NCBI RefSeq assembly: GCF_000980885.2
Contig: NZ_LBDA02000027.1
Span: forward strand, 1 to 34,988
From: Streptomyces malaysiense
Lineage (GTDB): Bacteria; Actinomycetota; Actinomycetes; Streptomycetales; Streptomycetaceae
DNA length: 34,988 bases
Direction: 5' to 3'
Below the pieces are notes generated by a model. It searched no databases, was not told the origin of the DNA, and saw only the letters and a program-made list of their open reading frames with translations. Shown piece by piece: positions 7,900 through 15,598 of the stretch. The first letter of the stretch is position 1; each line of letters starts with the position of its first letter. A program made the translations under genes and the position numbers.

Positions 7900-9093
7900 A
7901 TGCCCGAGAAGCCGAGCGGCCCGTCCGGCCGCGGACTCCTCGCCGGAGTCCGCGTCATCGAACTGGCCAGCGTGATCATGGCCCCGTACGCCGCGCAGCA
8001 GCTCGGCGACCTGGGCGCGGACGTGATCAAGGTCGAGCCGCCCACGGGTGACATGACGCGCCATTACCCGCCGCGGCGCCACCCCGGCATGGGCGGCCCC
8101 GCCCTCAACCTGAACCGCAACAAGCGCAGCGCCGCCATCGACCTCAAGGCCCCGCACGGCCGCGACGCCCTGCTCGCCCTGCTGCGCACCGCCGACGTCT
8201 TCATCACCAACCTGCGCCCGCAGGCCCTGGACAAGCTCCGCCTCGGCTACGACGAGGCCGCGGCCGCCAACCCCGGCCTGATCTACGCCAATGCTCAGGG
8301 CTTTCGCAGCGACAGCCGCTACGGCACCCACGCCGCCTACGACGACATCATCCAGGCGGCCAGCGGTCTGGTCTGGCTCAACCACAAGGCCTCCGGCCAA
8401 CCGCACTACGTTCCCACCGTGCTGGCCGACAAGATCTGCGGCATGCAGATCGCCCAGTCGGTCCTGGCCGCGCTGCACTACCGGGAGCACGGCGGTACCG
8501 GACAGCACATCGAGGTCCCCATGGCCGACACCATGCTCACCTTCAACCTGGTCGAGCACCTGGGAGCGGCCGCCCTGGAGGCCGACGGAGCCTTCGGCTC
8601 GGCCCGCTCGCTCAGCCCGCAGCGCCGAGCCCTGCGCACCGCCGACGGCTGGATGTGCATCCTGCCGCACAGCGACCGCAACTGGCGGGACTTCACCGCC
8701 TTCGTAGGCCGCCCCGAACTGGCCACCGACCCGCGCTTTTCCACCGGCCCCGACCGGGCCCGCAACGCCGACGCGTTCTATCCGCTGCTCGCGGGGCTGA
8801 CGCCGCAGCACACCAGCGCCGAGTGGCAGGTGTTCTGCGACCGGGCGGGGATCGCCGCCGCCCCCGTGCTCGACCTGGCCTCCGCCGCCATGACCGCCTA
8901 CGCCCAAGAGGGCGGCCTGCTGTACGAGGCCGAACACCCCACCGAGGGCCGCTACCGGGTCATCGGCCGCCCGGTGCGCTACTCCGCCGACCCGGAGCCG
9001 GAGCTGCGGCCCTGCCCGGGCATCGGCCAGCACACCGACGAGGTGCTCCGCGAAGCCGGCTTCGACCCTTCCCTGCTGCACACCACGGGCTGA
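7900..9093 (+). CDS. Class III (CaiB/BaiF) CoA-transferase
   Basis: A 397-residue canonical family member, close to the usual 400. LLAGVRVIELASVIMAPYAAQ then LGDLGADVIKVEPPTGD (residues 13-50) is the classic N-terminus. NLNRNKRSAAIDLK and FITNLRP follow, and Asp177 in VLADKICGMQ fits the catalytic aspartate position. HGGTGQHIEVPM is the loop after it. The start is fixed by AGGAGG at 7885-7890, nine bases before the ATG; the frame is open upstream to 7630 but overlaps the previous gene there. Two dissimilar CoA-transferases in one operon suggest either a heteromeric enzyme or activation of substrate and exchange of product. It is followed 74 bases on by acyl-CoA dehydrogenase genes that would oxidise the thioester. 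Confidence 0.9.
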   Translation: MPEKPSGPSGRGLLAGVRVIELASVIMAPYAAQQLGDLGADVIKVEPPTGDMTRHYPPRRHPGMGGPALNLNRNKRSAAIDLKAPHGRDALLALLRTADVFITNLRPQALDKLRLGYDEAAAANPGLIYANAQGFRSDSRYGTHAAYDDIIQAASGLVWLNHKASGQPHYVPTVLADKICGMQIAQSVLAALHYREHGGTGQHIEVPMADTMLTFNLVEHLGAAALEADGAFGSARSLSPQRRALRTADGWMCILPHSDRNWRDFTAFVGRPELATDPRFSTGPDRARNADAFYPLLAGLTPQHTSAEWQVFCDRAGIAAAPVLDLASAAMTAYAQEGGLLYEAEHPTEGRYRVIGRPVRYSADPEPELRPCPGIGQHTDEVLREAGFDPSLLHTTG

Positions 9094-9167
9094 CCGATTT
9101 CCGTAACGAAGCTCCGTGACGCAAAGAAATGCATCAATCACTTCACCAACCCGGGAGCGAATGAGCC

Positions 9168-10355
9168 ATGTCGCCTTCGACGCTTTCACCGACCTCCACG
9201 CTTTCACCGATCGCATTCCCCGATGTCGCCCTGCCCGAATCGGCCCGCAGGCTCCGCGCCGAGGTCCGCGCCTTCGTCGACGAGGAGCGCGCCCGGGGCA
9301 CCGTTCTCGGCCGCCCCGATTCCTGGCTGGCCGGCTGGGACCCCGGCTTCAGCCGCCGCCTCGCCGAGCGCGGCTGGGTCGGCATGGCCCTGCCCGCCGA
9401 GTACGGCGGCGCAGGCCGCGGGTTCCTGGAGCGCTATGTGGTGATCGAGGAGCTGCTCGCCGCCGGAGCCCCGGTCAGCGCGCACTGGGTCTCCGACCGG
9501 CAGGCCGGCCCGTCCATCCTCCAGCACGGCACCGAGGAGCAGCGCCGCTTCTTCCTGCCCCGGATCGCCGCAGGGCAGTGCTTCTTCTCCATCGGCATGA
9601 GCGAGAAGAACAGCGGCTCCGACCTCGCCTCGGTCGCCACGCGTGCCGAACGCACCGCCGATGGATGGCAGTTGACCGGCACCAAGATGTGGACCGGCGG
9701 CGCCCACGTCAACGACTACGCCATCGTCCTTGCCCGCACCGAAGACGCCGAGGACAAGCACGCCGGGCTCAGTCAGTTCATCGTCGACCTGCGCGCCCCC
9801 GGCGTACGCATCGAGCCGATCCGCCTGATGAGCGGCGAGCACCGTTTCAACGCCGTCCACCTCGAAGGCATCGATGTCCCCGACGGCCTGCTGCTCGGCC
9901 GGCGGGGCGGCGGCTGGAAGCAGGTCACCGGTGAACTCGCCTTCGAACGCAGCGGCCCGGAACGCTACCTGTCCACCTTCCCCCTGCTGGTCTCCCTGCT
10001 CCGCGAACTGGAGCAGCACTCGACCACGGCCGAACAGCTCACGCAGACAGGCGTCCTGACGGCCCGTCTGCACAGCGTTCGCCAACTGTCCCTCGGCGTG
10101 GCCGCGGCCCTGGACGCCGGGCACTCGCCCGACACCCAGGCCGCCCTGGTCAAAGACCTCGGCACCCGCCTGGAGGGCACGCTGGTCGACACCGTCCGCA
10201 GCATCCTGCCGACCCCGTCGGACCCGCACGCCACCCCCGGCAGCCACCCCGAACTGCTCGCCTTCGCGCTGCTGCACAGTCCCGGCTACACCCTGCGCGG
10301 CGGCACCAACGAAATCCTTCGCGGCATCATCACTCGCGGTCTGGAGCGGCACTGA
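9168..10355 (+). CDS. Acyl-CoA dehydrogenase, probable catalytic subunit
   Basis: A 395-residue FAD enzyme that would introduce an alpha,beta double bond in an acyl-CoA. Visible family features are GWVGMALPAEYGG (about 67-79), the FAD/substrate segment FFSIGMSEKNSGSDLASVATRAE (about 140-162; written in parts this is FFSIGMSEKN and SGSDLAS), WQLTGTKMWTGGAH, and the C-terminal LRGGTNEILRGIITRGL. FERSGPERYL (about 262) lies on the helix where several relatives carry the catalytic Glu. The ATG at 9168 follows GGGAGCGA. The stop overlaps the start of the next dehydrogenase gene (TGATG), typical of paired acyl-CoA dehydrogenase subunits made in equal amounts. The substrate is unknown. Confidence 0.9.
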   Translation: MSPSTLSPTSTLSPIAFPDVALPESARRLRAEVRAFVDEERARGTVLGRPDSWLAGWDPGFSRRLAERGWVGMALPAEYGGAGRGFLERYVVIEELLAAGAPVSAHWVSDRQAGPSILQHGTEEQRRFFLPRIAAGQCFFSIGMSEKNSGSDLASVATRAERTADGWQLTGTKMWTGGAHVNDYAIVLARTEDAEDKHAGLSQFIVDLRAPGVRIEPIRLMSGEHRFNAVHLEGIDVPDGLLLGRRGGGWKQVTGELAFERSGPERYLSTFPLLVSLLRELEQHSTTAEQLTQTGVLTARLHSVRQLSLGVAAALDAGHSPDTQAALVKDLGTRLEGTLVDTVRSILPTPSDPHATPGSHPELLAFALLHSPGYTLRGGTNEILRGIITRGLERH

Positions 10356-11419
10356 TGAACACCCACACGATCGACACCGGCACCCCTGTCATCTCCGCCG
10401 ACAACTACGACACCGCCGCCTTCTACGCCCATGCGGACGCCATCACCACCGTCACCAACACCACCGCCCCCGACGCCGTGGCCCTCCCTTCCGAGGATGC
10501 CTCAACCGCCGAACTCCTCGCCGCCGCCCGGGAAGCAGGACGCCGCGCCGTCCCCGCCCCCCTCGCCGAGACCGCCCTGGTCGCCCGCCCGCTGCTGCGC
10601 CGCGTCGGCCTCCCGGTCCCGGCCGGCCCGCTCAGCTACGCGATCGCCCCCGAGCTGACGATCCGTTACGCCCGCCCGGCCGCCTCCGCCGTCGGCTCGG
10701 CCGGTTCCTCCGGGGTCGACGACACCCTGCTGGTCACCGGCACCCTGCGCCGTGTCCCCTGGGCACGCGCCGCCACCACGGTGGTCGTCCTGGCCACGGC
10801 CCCCTCGGGCCCCGTCCTGTTCACCCTCACCCCCGACCAGGCCCACCTCACCCCCGGAGGCAACCTCGCCGAGGAACCCCGCGACGACCTGCGCCTTGCC
10901 ACCCTTGAGATCCCCGCCCCGCGGGTCCGCCGGATCTCCCCCGAACTGCTCGACGAGGCCCGGCTCCGCGCGGCCCTGGCCCGCTCCGCCCTGATCGCCG
11001 GAGCCGCCGAACGCTGCGTCGACCTGACGGTCGCCCACACCACCGCCCGCACCCAGTTCGGCCGTCCGCTCAGCGGCTTCCAGGCCGTCAAACAGGAAGA
11101 GGCGCGGCTGATCGAAGAGACCGCCCTGGTCCGCACCGCCGTCCAGGCCGCCGCCCCGCTGGATCCCGGCAGCCCGGCCGCACATGTCGCCGTCGCCGCC
11201 GCGAAGACCCAGGCCTCCGCCTCGGCCGCCGAGATCGCCCGCATCGCCCACCAACTCCACGGCGCCATCGGTATCACGCAGCTCAACCCGCTCCACCTCG
11301 CCACCACCCGCCTGTGGTCCTGGCGCGACGAGGACGGTGACGAAACCTACTGGGCACGCCGCCTGGCCCGTCCCCTCACCGCCACCACACTCTGGCCCAC
11401 CCTCACCACCACACCCTGA
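10355..11419 (+). CDS. Acyl-CoA dehydrogenase-like partner subunit
   Basis: A 354-residue protein with the C-terminal helical domain of acyl-CoA dehydrogenases (about 205-345): ARSALIAGAAERCVDLTVAH, TARTQFGRPLSGFQAVKQ (the conserved FAD-contacting Arg/Gln region), and HQLHGAIGITQLNPLHL. The N-terminal and middle domains are short and poorly conserved, and the SGSDL-type FAD loop of the partner is absent. That is the pattern of the non-catalytic half of alpha/beta acyl-CoA dehydrogenases such as the mycobacterial FadE pairs. Its ATG overlaps the stop of the upstream dehydrogenase. I infer a heteromer; an independent enzyme cannot be excluded. Confidence 0.82.
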   Translation: MNTHTIDTGTPVISADNYDTAAFYAHADAITTVTNTTAPDAVALPSEDASTAELLAAAREAGRRAVPAPLAETALVARPLLRRVGLPVPAGPLSYAIAPELTIRYARPAASAVGSAGSSGVDDTLLVTGTLRRVPWARAATTVVVLATAPSGPVLFTLTPDQAHLTPGGNLAEEPRDDLRLATLEIPAPRVRRISPELLDEARLRAALARSALIAGAAERCVDLTVAHTTARTQFGRPLSGFQAVKQEEARLIEETALVRTAVQAAAPLDPGSPAAHVAVAAAKTQASASAAEIARIAHQLHGAIGITQLNPLHLATTRLWSWRDEDGDETYWARRLARPLTATTLWPTLTTTP

Positions 11420-11456
11420 CCCCTCGTCCCCCACGCCCTGCCTCGCCGCCGACCGG

Positions 11457-12419
11457 CTAAGAGGCCGTTCGAGTGGGCGCCGGTACCGTGCTTGCTGAGG
11501 GCGCACCGTGGCTGCGTTGGTGTACTTCCTCCCATAGCGCGGCAGCGACAGCGACCTCGGTACCGGCGAGACCGACGGAGCAGAAGACGGTGATCTCGTC
11601 AGGGCTGGTCCGTCCCGTCGCCGCTCCGGCCAGGACGGCACCGAGGTCGATCATGCGGTGAGCGGGGAAAATGTGGGGCTCGGTGTAGCCGGCCGCTTGG
11701 GCGAGGGAGTCGGTGATGAGCACGTCGGCCCGGTCTGCCAAGGCCGCGGGCACTTCATGACGCGAGACCGTTTTCGGCCCGAGCGTCGTCACGTGCGTCC
11801 CTGGCGCGATCCAGTCAGCGTCCAGAACGGGCACCGTGCTGTTGGTGGCGGCGACCACGACATCGTGATCACGCACTGCCTCCTCCACCGCACGCACCGC
11901 CCGTACCTCGACCCCCAACTCCTCGGCAGCGCGCCGGGCAAACGCCTCCGCGCGCTCCGGCCTGCGGGCAGCCACCGTGGCCTCCGTCACTTGCCGCACT
12001 GCGCTGATGGCCCACAACTGGGTCCACGCATGTGTACCTGCGCCCACCAGCCCGAGCCGTATCGGTCCGGGCTTTGCCGCCGCGTCCACCGCTACGGCGC
12101 CGATGGCGCCGGTCCGCCGAGCGCCCAGCTCATCGCCGTGCACCACGGTCCGGAGCCGGCCGTCATCGGAGCCCCACACGGCCACCAGTTGTTCCGCTCC
12201 GACGAGGGTGTCGTAGGCACGGAAGCCGAACAGCTTCTCCTCGCGCAGATGTCCCGCTGTGAACACCAGGTGACCGCCACCGAGGTCAGCACGGACCCGC
12301 GGGGGAGCATGAAGAGCGCCTTCGCGCGCAGCCAAGAGAGCGTCCCGCACGGCGCGGACGGCGGTTGGAGCGTCCAGGCGAGTGCGTACATCGTCGTCGT
12401 TCAGCAACAGCACGGGCAT
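11457..12419 (-). CDS. Ornithine cyclodeaminase / mu-crystallin family protein
   Basis: A 320-residue NAD(P)-dependent enzyme. The N-terminal part (MPVLLLNDDDVRTRL, about 1-110) makes the dimer and substrate platform. GLVGAGTHAWTQLWAI (about 127) is the Rossmann nucleotide loop; VVVAATNSTVPVLDADW, GTHVTTLGPKTVSRHEV and FCSVGLAGTEVAVA follow as in the family. Members include ornithine cyclodeaminase, alanine dehydrogenase and pyrroline-2-carboxylate/ketimine reductases. Start set at the ATG at 12417-12419, seven bases after AAGGAAG; a further upstream frame has no family match. It runs convergently against the acyl-CoA dehydrogenase operon and stands alone. Because imino-acid catabolism dominates further right, a ketimine (pyrroline-2-carboxylate) reductase role is attractive but unproven. 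Confidence 0.85.
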   Translation of the reverse strand: MPVLLLNDDDVRTRLDAPTAVRAVRDALLAAREGALHAPPRVRADLGGGHLVFTAGHLREEKLFGFRAYDTLVGAEQLVAVWGSDDGRLRTVVHGDELGARRTGAIGAVAVDAAAKPGPIRLGLVGAGTHAWTQLWAISAVRQVTEATVAARRPERAEAFARRAAEELGVEVRAVRAVEEAVRDHDVVVAATNSTVPVLDADWIAPGTHVTTLGPKTVSRHEVPAALADRADVLITDSLAQAAGYTEPHIFPAHRMIDLGAVLAGAATGRTSPDEITVFCSVGLAGTEVAVAAALWEEVHQRSHGAPSASTVPAPTRTAS

Positions 12420-12761
12420 CGGCGCACTTCCTTCGGACGAGGAGCAAGAGCTAGGGCAAGAGATCACTCTGCCGAATCAGCGCGTTGCGGTCATCCGTCC
12501 TGGGCCGGAGACAAGGGCTCCATCCCAGGACCTACGCCGAAGGTTGGAGAACAAGCTCAGTCGGCGCATCCGAAGGGCGCACCCCTCACGTTCGAAGACC
12601 CAGCACCCCCCGCGACCAACCCGTAGATCATCTCACCCACCGGCCAACGTGACAGTGCCTCCGCGAGGCATCCCGCTCCCCTGAACGGCGCAACTGAACC
12701 GGGAGCCGGAGGCCGAGCGGTCCTAGGCTGCGGACAGGCGGCACCGTCGGCGACCCCGGGA
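12420..12761. other. Divergent intergenic region without a gene
   Basis: This gap separates two divergent genes and should contain both promoters. I see the AAGGAAG ribosome site of the leftward gene next to 12420 but no near-consensus -10/-35 pair or strong palindrome that I would defend. Confidence 0.4.
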
Positions 12762-14324
12762 GTGGACATCCTCATGATCTCGATCGGCCGCAGGGCCTTC
12801 TTGCAGGGGGGAATCGGTACGGCAGGAGCCGTACTGCTCAGCGGGTGTGCCGACGGCGGACGCCCCGACCGCCCGGTGGCCGCCTCTCCCCCGGTGAGCG
12901 TCACGCCCTCCGGCCTGGTGCGCCCCGACGGCCCGCAGGTGCAGGCAGCCGAGGCCCGGCGGCACTGGAATGGGACGACCCGGTCGTACGCGCTCACCGC
13001 CGAGGTCGGCGAGGTGGACCTGGGTGGCCCGATAGTCACCTGCTGGAACTATGACGGCCGGGTCCCCGGGCGGACGCTTCAGGTCACGGCCGGCGACAAG
13101 GTGCGGGTGGATCTCACCAACAACCTGCCCGAGGACACCACCATCCACTGGCATGGCATCGCCATCCGCAACAACATGGACGGCGTCCCGGACGTCACCC
13201 AGGATCCCGTGCCCGACAACGGCGGCACGTTCCGCTACGAGTACATCGTGCCGGACCCGGGCACCTACTACTACCACCCACATGTCGGTCTGCAGTTCGA
13301 CCACGGGCTGTACGGGCCGCTGATCGTGGCGGACCCGAACGAGACGATGAAATATGACCACGACTGGACCGTGGTCATGGACGACTGGCTGGACGGGGTG
13401 GACGGCCTCACCCCGGAGAAGGTCTACGCCGCGCTCAAGAGCGGCGGCATGATGTCGCCCACCTCCTCCGAACCGGGCTCGGCGGGCATCCTCCGCAAGG
13501 GCAGCAGCAAGCTGCTGGGCGGCGACCCCGGCGACGTCCGGTACCCCTACTACCTGATCAACGGGCGGGTGTCGAAGGCCCCCGACGTCTTCAACGGCAA
13601 GCCCGGCGACACCGTGCGGCTGCGGCTCATCAACGCCGGCGCCGACACCGGCTTCCTGGTCTCTCTCGGCGACCACCGGATGAAGGTGGTGCAGACCGAC
13701 GGCTACCCCATCGACCCCGTCGAGGCGGACGCCCTGCTGATCGGCATGGGCGAGCGCTACGACGTCCTGGTCACCCTCAAGGACGGTGTCTTCCCGCTGG
13801 TCGCCGTCGCCGAGGGCAAGGGCGACAACGCGCTGGCCGTCGTCCGCACCGGCTCCGGCAGCACGCCGCCGTCCGACGCCCGCCCCGAGGAACTGAAGGG
13901 CAAAGTCGTCGGCGGGGCGAACGTCGCGCAGCTCACCGCCGCCAAGGACGACCGGCTCGGCTCGCACGCGATCGACCAGGACATCCCGATCGCGATGACC
14001 GGCGGCATGACGAAGTACAACTGGAGCCTGGACGACCGCGCCTACAACCCCAAGGTGCCGCTCGCGGTGACGACCTCCGGTCAGCGCGTACGGCTCACCT
14101 ACACCAACACCACCAGCATGTGGCATCCCATGCACTTCCACGGCCACACCTTCGCCGTGGGCGGGCCCGACGGCCCCCGCAAGGACACCGTGATCGTGCT
14201 CCCCGGCCGATCGGTGACCGTCGAGTTCGACACCGACAATCCAGGCCAGTGGGTCACCCACTGCCACAACGCCTACCACGAGCAAGCCGGCATGATCGGC
14301 GTCCTCGCCGGGGCCTCTCGATGA
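12762..14324 (+). CDS. Multicopper oxidase, Tat-exported lipoprotein-like
   Basis: A 520-residue three-domain laccase-type oxidase that couples substrate one-electron oxidation to reduction of oxygen to water. All four copper motifs are present: HWHG (about 129-132), YYHPHVG, HPMHFHGH, and THCHNAYHEQAGM, which carries the type 1 Cys and an axial Met. The N-terminus has a twin-arginine pattern (GRRAFLQGG) followed by a lipobox-like LLSGC at about 26-30, so it is likely a folded, Tat-exported, lipid-anchored enzyme. The start is either GTG 12762 or ATG 12774; GGGAG lies too close to the first and 13 bases before the second. It is monocistronic, ending at a strong hairpin. Copper homeostasis, pigment or phenol oxidation are all possible roles. 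Confidence 0.9.
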   Translation: MDILMISIGRRAFLQGGIGTAGAVLLSGCADGGRPDRPVAASPPVSVTPSGLVRPDGPQVQAAEARRHWNGTTRSYALTAEVGEVDLGGPIVTCWNYDGRVPGRTLQVTAGDKVRVDLTNNLPEDTTIHWHGIAIRNNMDGVPDVTQDPVPDNGGTFRYEYIVPDPGTYYYHPHVGLQFDHGLYGPLIVADPNETMKYDHDWTVVMDDWLDGVDGLTPEKVYAALKSGGMMSPTSSEPGSAGILRKGSSKLLGGDPGDVRYPYYLINGRVSKAPDVFNGKPGDTVRLRLINAGADTGFLVSLGDHRMKVVQTDGYPIDPVEADALLIGMGERYDVLVTLKDGVFPLVAVAEGKGDNALAVVRTGSGSTPPSDARPEELKGKVVGGANVAQLTAAKDDRLGSHAIDQDIPIAMTGGMTKYNWSLDDRAYNPKVPLAVTTSGQRVRLTYTNTTSMWHPMHFHGHTFAVGGPDGPRKDTVIVLPGRSVTVEFDTDNPGQWVTHCHNAYHEQAGMIGVLAGASR

Positions 14325-14325
14325 C

Positions 14326-14361
14326 CTGAATCCGCCACCGGTATTCCGGTGGTGGATTCAG
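14326..14361 (+). terminator. Strong hairpin terminator after the oxidase
   Basis: The arms CTGAATCCGCCACCGG and CCGGTGGTGGATTCAG pair over 16 positions (one G-U) around a TATT loop. It starts two bases after the multicopper oxidase stop. There is no T-tract, as is usual in Streptomyces. Confidence 0.85.
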
Positions 14362-14631
14362 GTGATTTCGGGGCGGCGTTTCAGGCGGATTTCGGATTCA
14401 ACCTGTCGTCGCAACACCGCCGGACCTGCCGGACGGCGGCGCACGGCGGCGGTCGCCCTCCGGGGCGCCCGGGATCGCGTCGAGCGGTCCTCTCGCCGGT
14501 CCTTCGCCGGTGCTGTTGCCGGACCATGGCCCGGGAGCCGCCCAGCAGGAAGCGGATGAGCGGGCAGTCGCCATCGCGGCAGTCGAGCAACTGTCAGGCC
14601 ATGAGCCGGGCCGTCCGCCAGGCGCGGAGCG

Positions 14632-15336
14632 TCAGCTCACGCCGCGGTCGAGCCCGGCGGTCGGAGCCTCCTGCGAGGAACCGGCCCACAGGGAGCGGAC
14701 GTTGCCGAGGTGGCGCCGCATGCATGCCTGTGCGCCCTCGGTGTCGCCGGCCAGCATCAGGTCGAGCAGTTCGAGGTGCTCCTCGGCCGACTTCACCAGG
14801 CGGCCGTTGGCATCCAGAGCGGTCAGCCCGTACAGCCGCGAGCGCTTACGGAGGTCGCCCACCACCTGGACCAGGTGAGTGTTGCCGGCGAGGCCGAGCA
14901 GGCCGAGGTGGAAGCGGCGGTCGGCCTCCAGGTAGGCGATCAGGTCGTGTCGCCGGGCACCCTTGACTATCTCCTCGGCGAGCGGACGCAGCGCCTCCAA
15001 CTGCTCGACGGCGGCCCAGTCCGTGACGCGTCCGATCGTGGGGACCTCGATCATCTCGCGGATCTCGGTGTACTCGTCGAGCTCGCGTTCGCTCACCTCG
15101 GTGATCCGGAAGCCCTTGTTGCGCACCGCCTCGACCAAGCCCTCCCTGGTCAGGTCGAGCATGGCCTCGCGCACCGGGGTGGCCGACACCCCGAGTTCGG
15201 CGGCCAGGGTGGGCGCGGAGTAGACGACGCCGGGCCGCAGCTCGCCCGCGATGAGGGCGGCACGCAGCGCGTTGGCCACCTGGTCGCGCAGGTTCTCCCG
15301 CACGGGGATGACGCTGCGGGACGACAAATGACCCAT
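14632..15336 (-). CDS. GntR-family (FCD) regulator of hydroxyproline operon
   Basis: A 234-residue FadR-type regulator. The winged-helix domain (about 8-75) carries LRDQVANALRAALIAGEL, APTLAAELGVSATPVREAML and GLVEAVRNKGFRI. The FCD domain (about 85-215) has the metal-ligand pattern D/H in YLEADRRFHLGLLGLAGN, EEHLELLDLML and MRRHL. The ATG is preceded by GGAGGATC seven bases upstream. It is transcribed away from the deaminase-epimerase-dehydrogenase operon, a standard arrangement for local control. GntR/FCD proteins commonly govern hydroxyproline operons in bacteria. A GTGACATT motif occurs on both sides of the intergenic region. The effector is probably hydroxyproline or a pathway intermediate (inferred). 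Confidence 0.88.
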   Translation of the reverse strand: MGHLSSRSVIPVRENLRDQVANALRAALIAGELRPGVVYSAPTLAAELGVSATPVREAMLDLTREGLVEAVRNKGFRITEVSERELDEYTEIREMIEVPTIGRVTDWAAVEQLEALRPLAEEIVKGARRHDLIAYLEADRRFHLGLLGLAGNTHLVQVVGDLRKRSRLYGLTALDANGRLVKSAEEHLELLDLMLAGDTEGAQACMRRHLGNVRSLWAGSSQEAPTAGLDRGVS

Positions 15337-15360
15337 GACCGATCCTCCAGACGTACGCGG

Positions 15361-15380
15361 ATGTCAATATACAATGTCAC
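15361..15380. promoter_or_regulatory. Candidate GntR operator near its own promoter
   Basis: On the minus strand this reads GTGACATTGTATATTGACAT. ATTGTATA is half of the ATTGTATACAAT palindrome seen for several FCD-type GntR proteins, and TATATT could serve as the gntR -10. The GTGACATT part recurs (reverse strand) at 15568-15575, next to the -10 of the divergent operon. Confidence 0.4.
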
Positions 15381-15540
15381 GTTGTTCAAAACGCGTCTGC
15401 TCGCCCCGTCCGCCGCCCCCGGGCCCGATCGCCGGTCGTCACACCATGGTCGGAGCCAAGAGTGCGGGGCCCCGGGGCGTGCGGTGGTGGCAGCACGCCG
15501 AGCCCGGACGAGCGTCCACCAACTGACGGAGCCGCCAGCC

Positions 15541-15570
15541 TTGTGGGCGCCGCACACCGCTCAGTAAAAT
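15541..15570 (+). promoter_or_regulatory. Promoter of the hydroxyproline catabolic operon
   Basis: TTGTGG (15541-15546), an 18-base spacer and TAAAAT (15565-15570) form a sigma-70/HrdB-like promoter (TTGnnn, TAnnnT). The predicted transcript starts near 15577, giving a leader of about 20 bases with GAGGGGG before the ATG at 15599. The AATGTCAC copy at 15568-15575 overlaps the -10 and would be ideally placed for repression. Confidence 0.6.
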
Positions 15571-15598
15571 GTCACACACCACAGAGGGGGGTTCCTTC

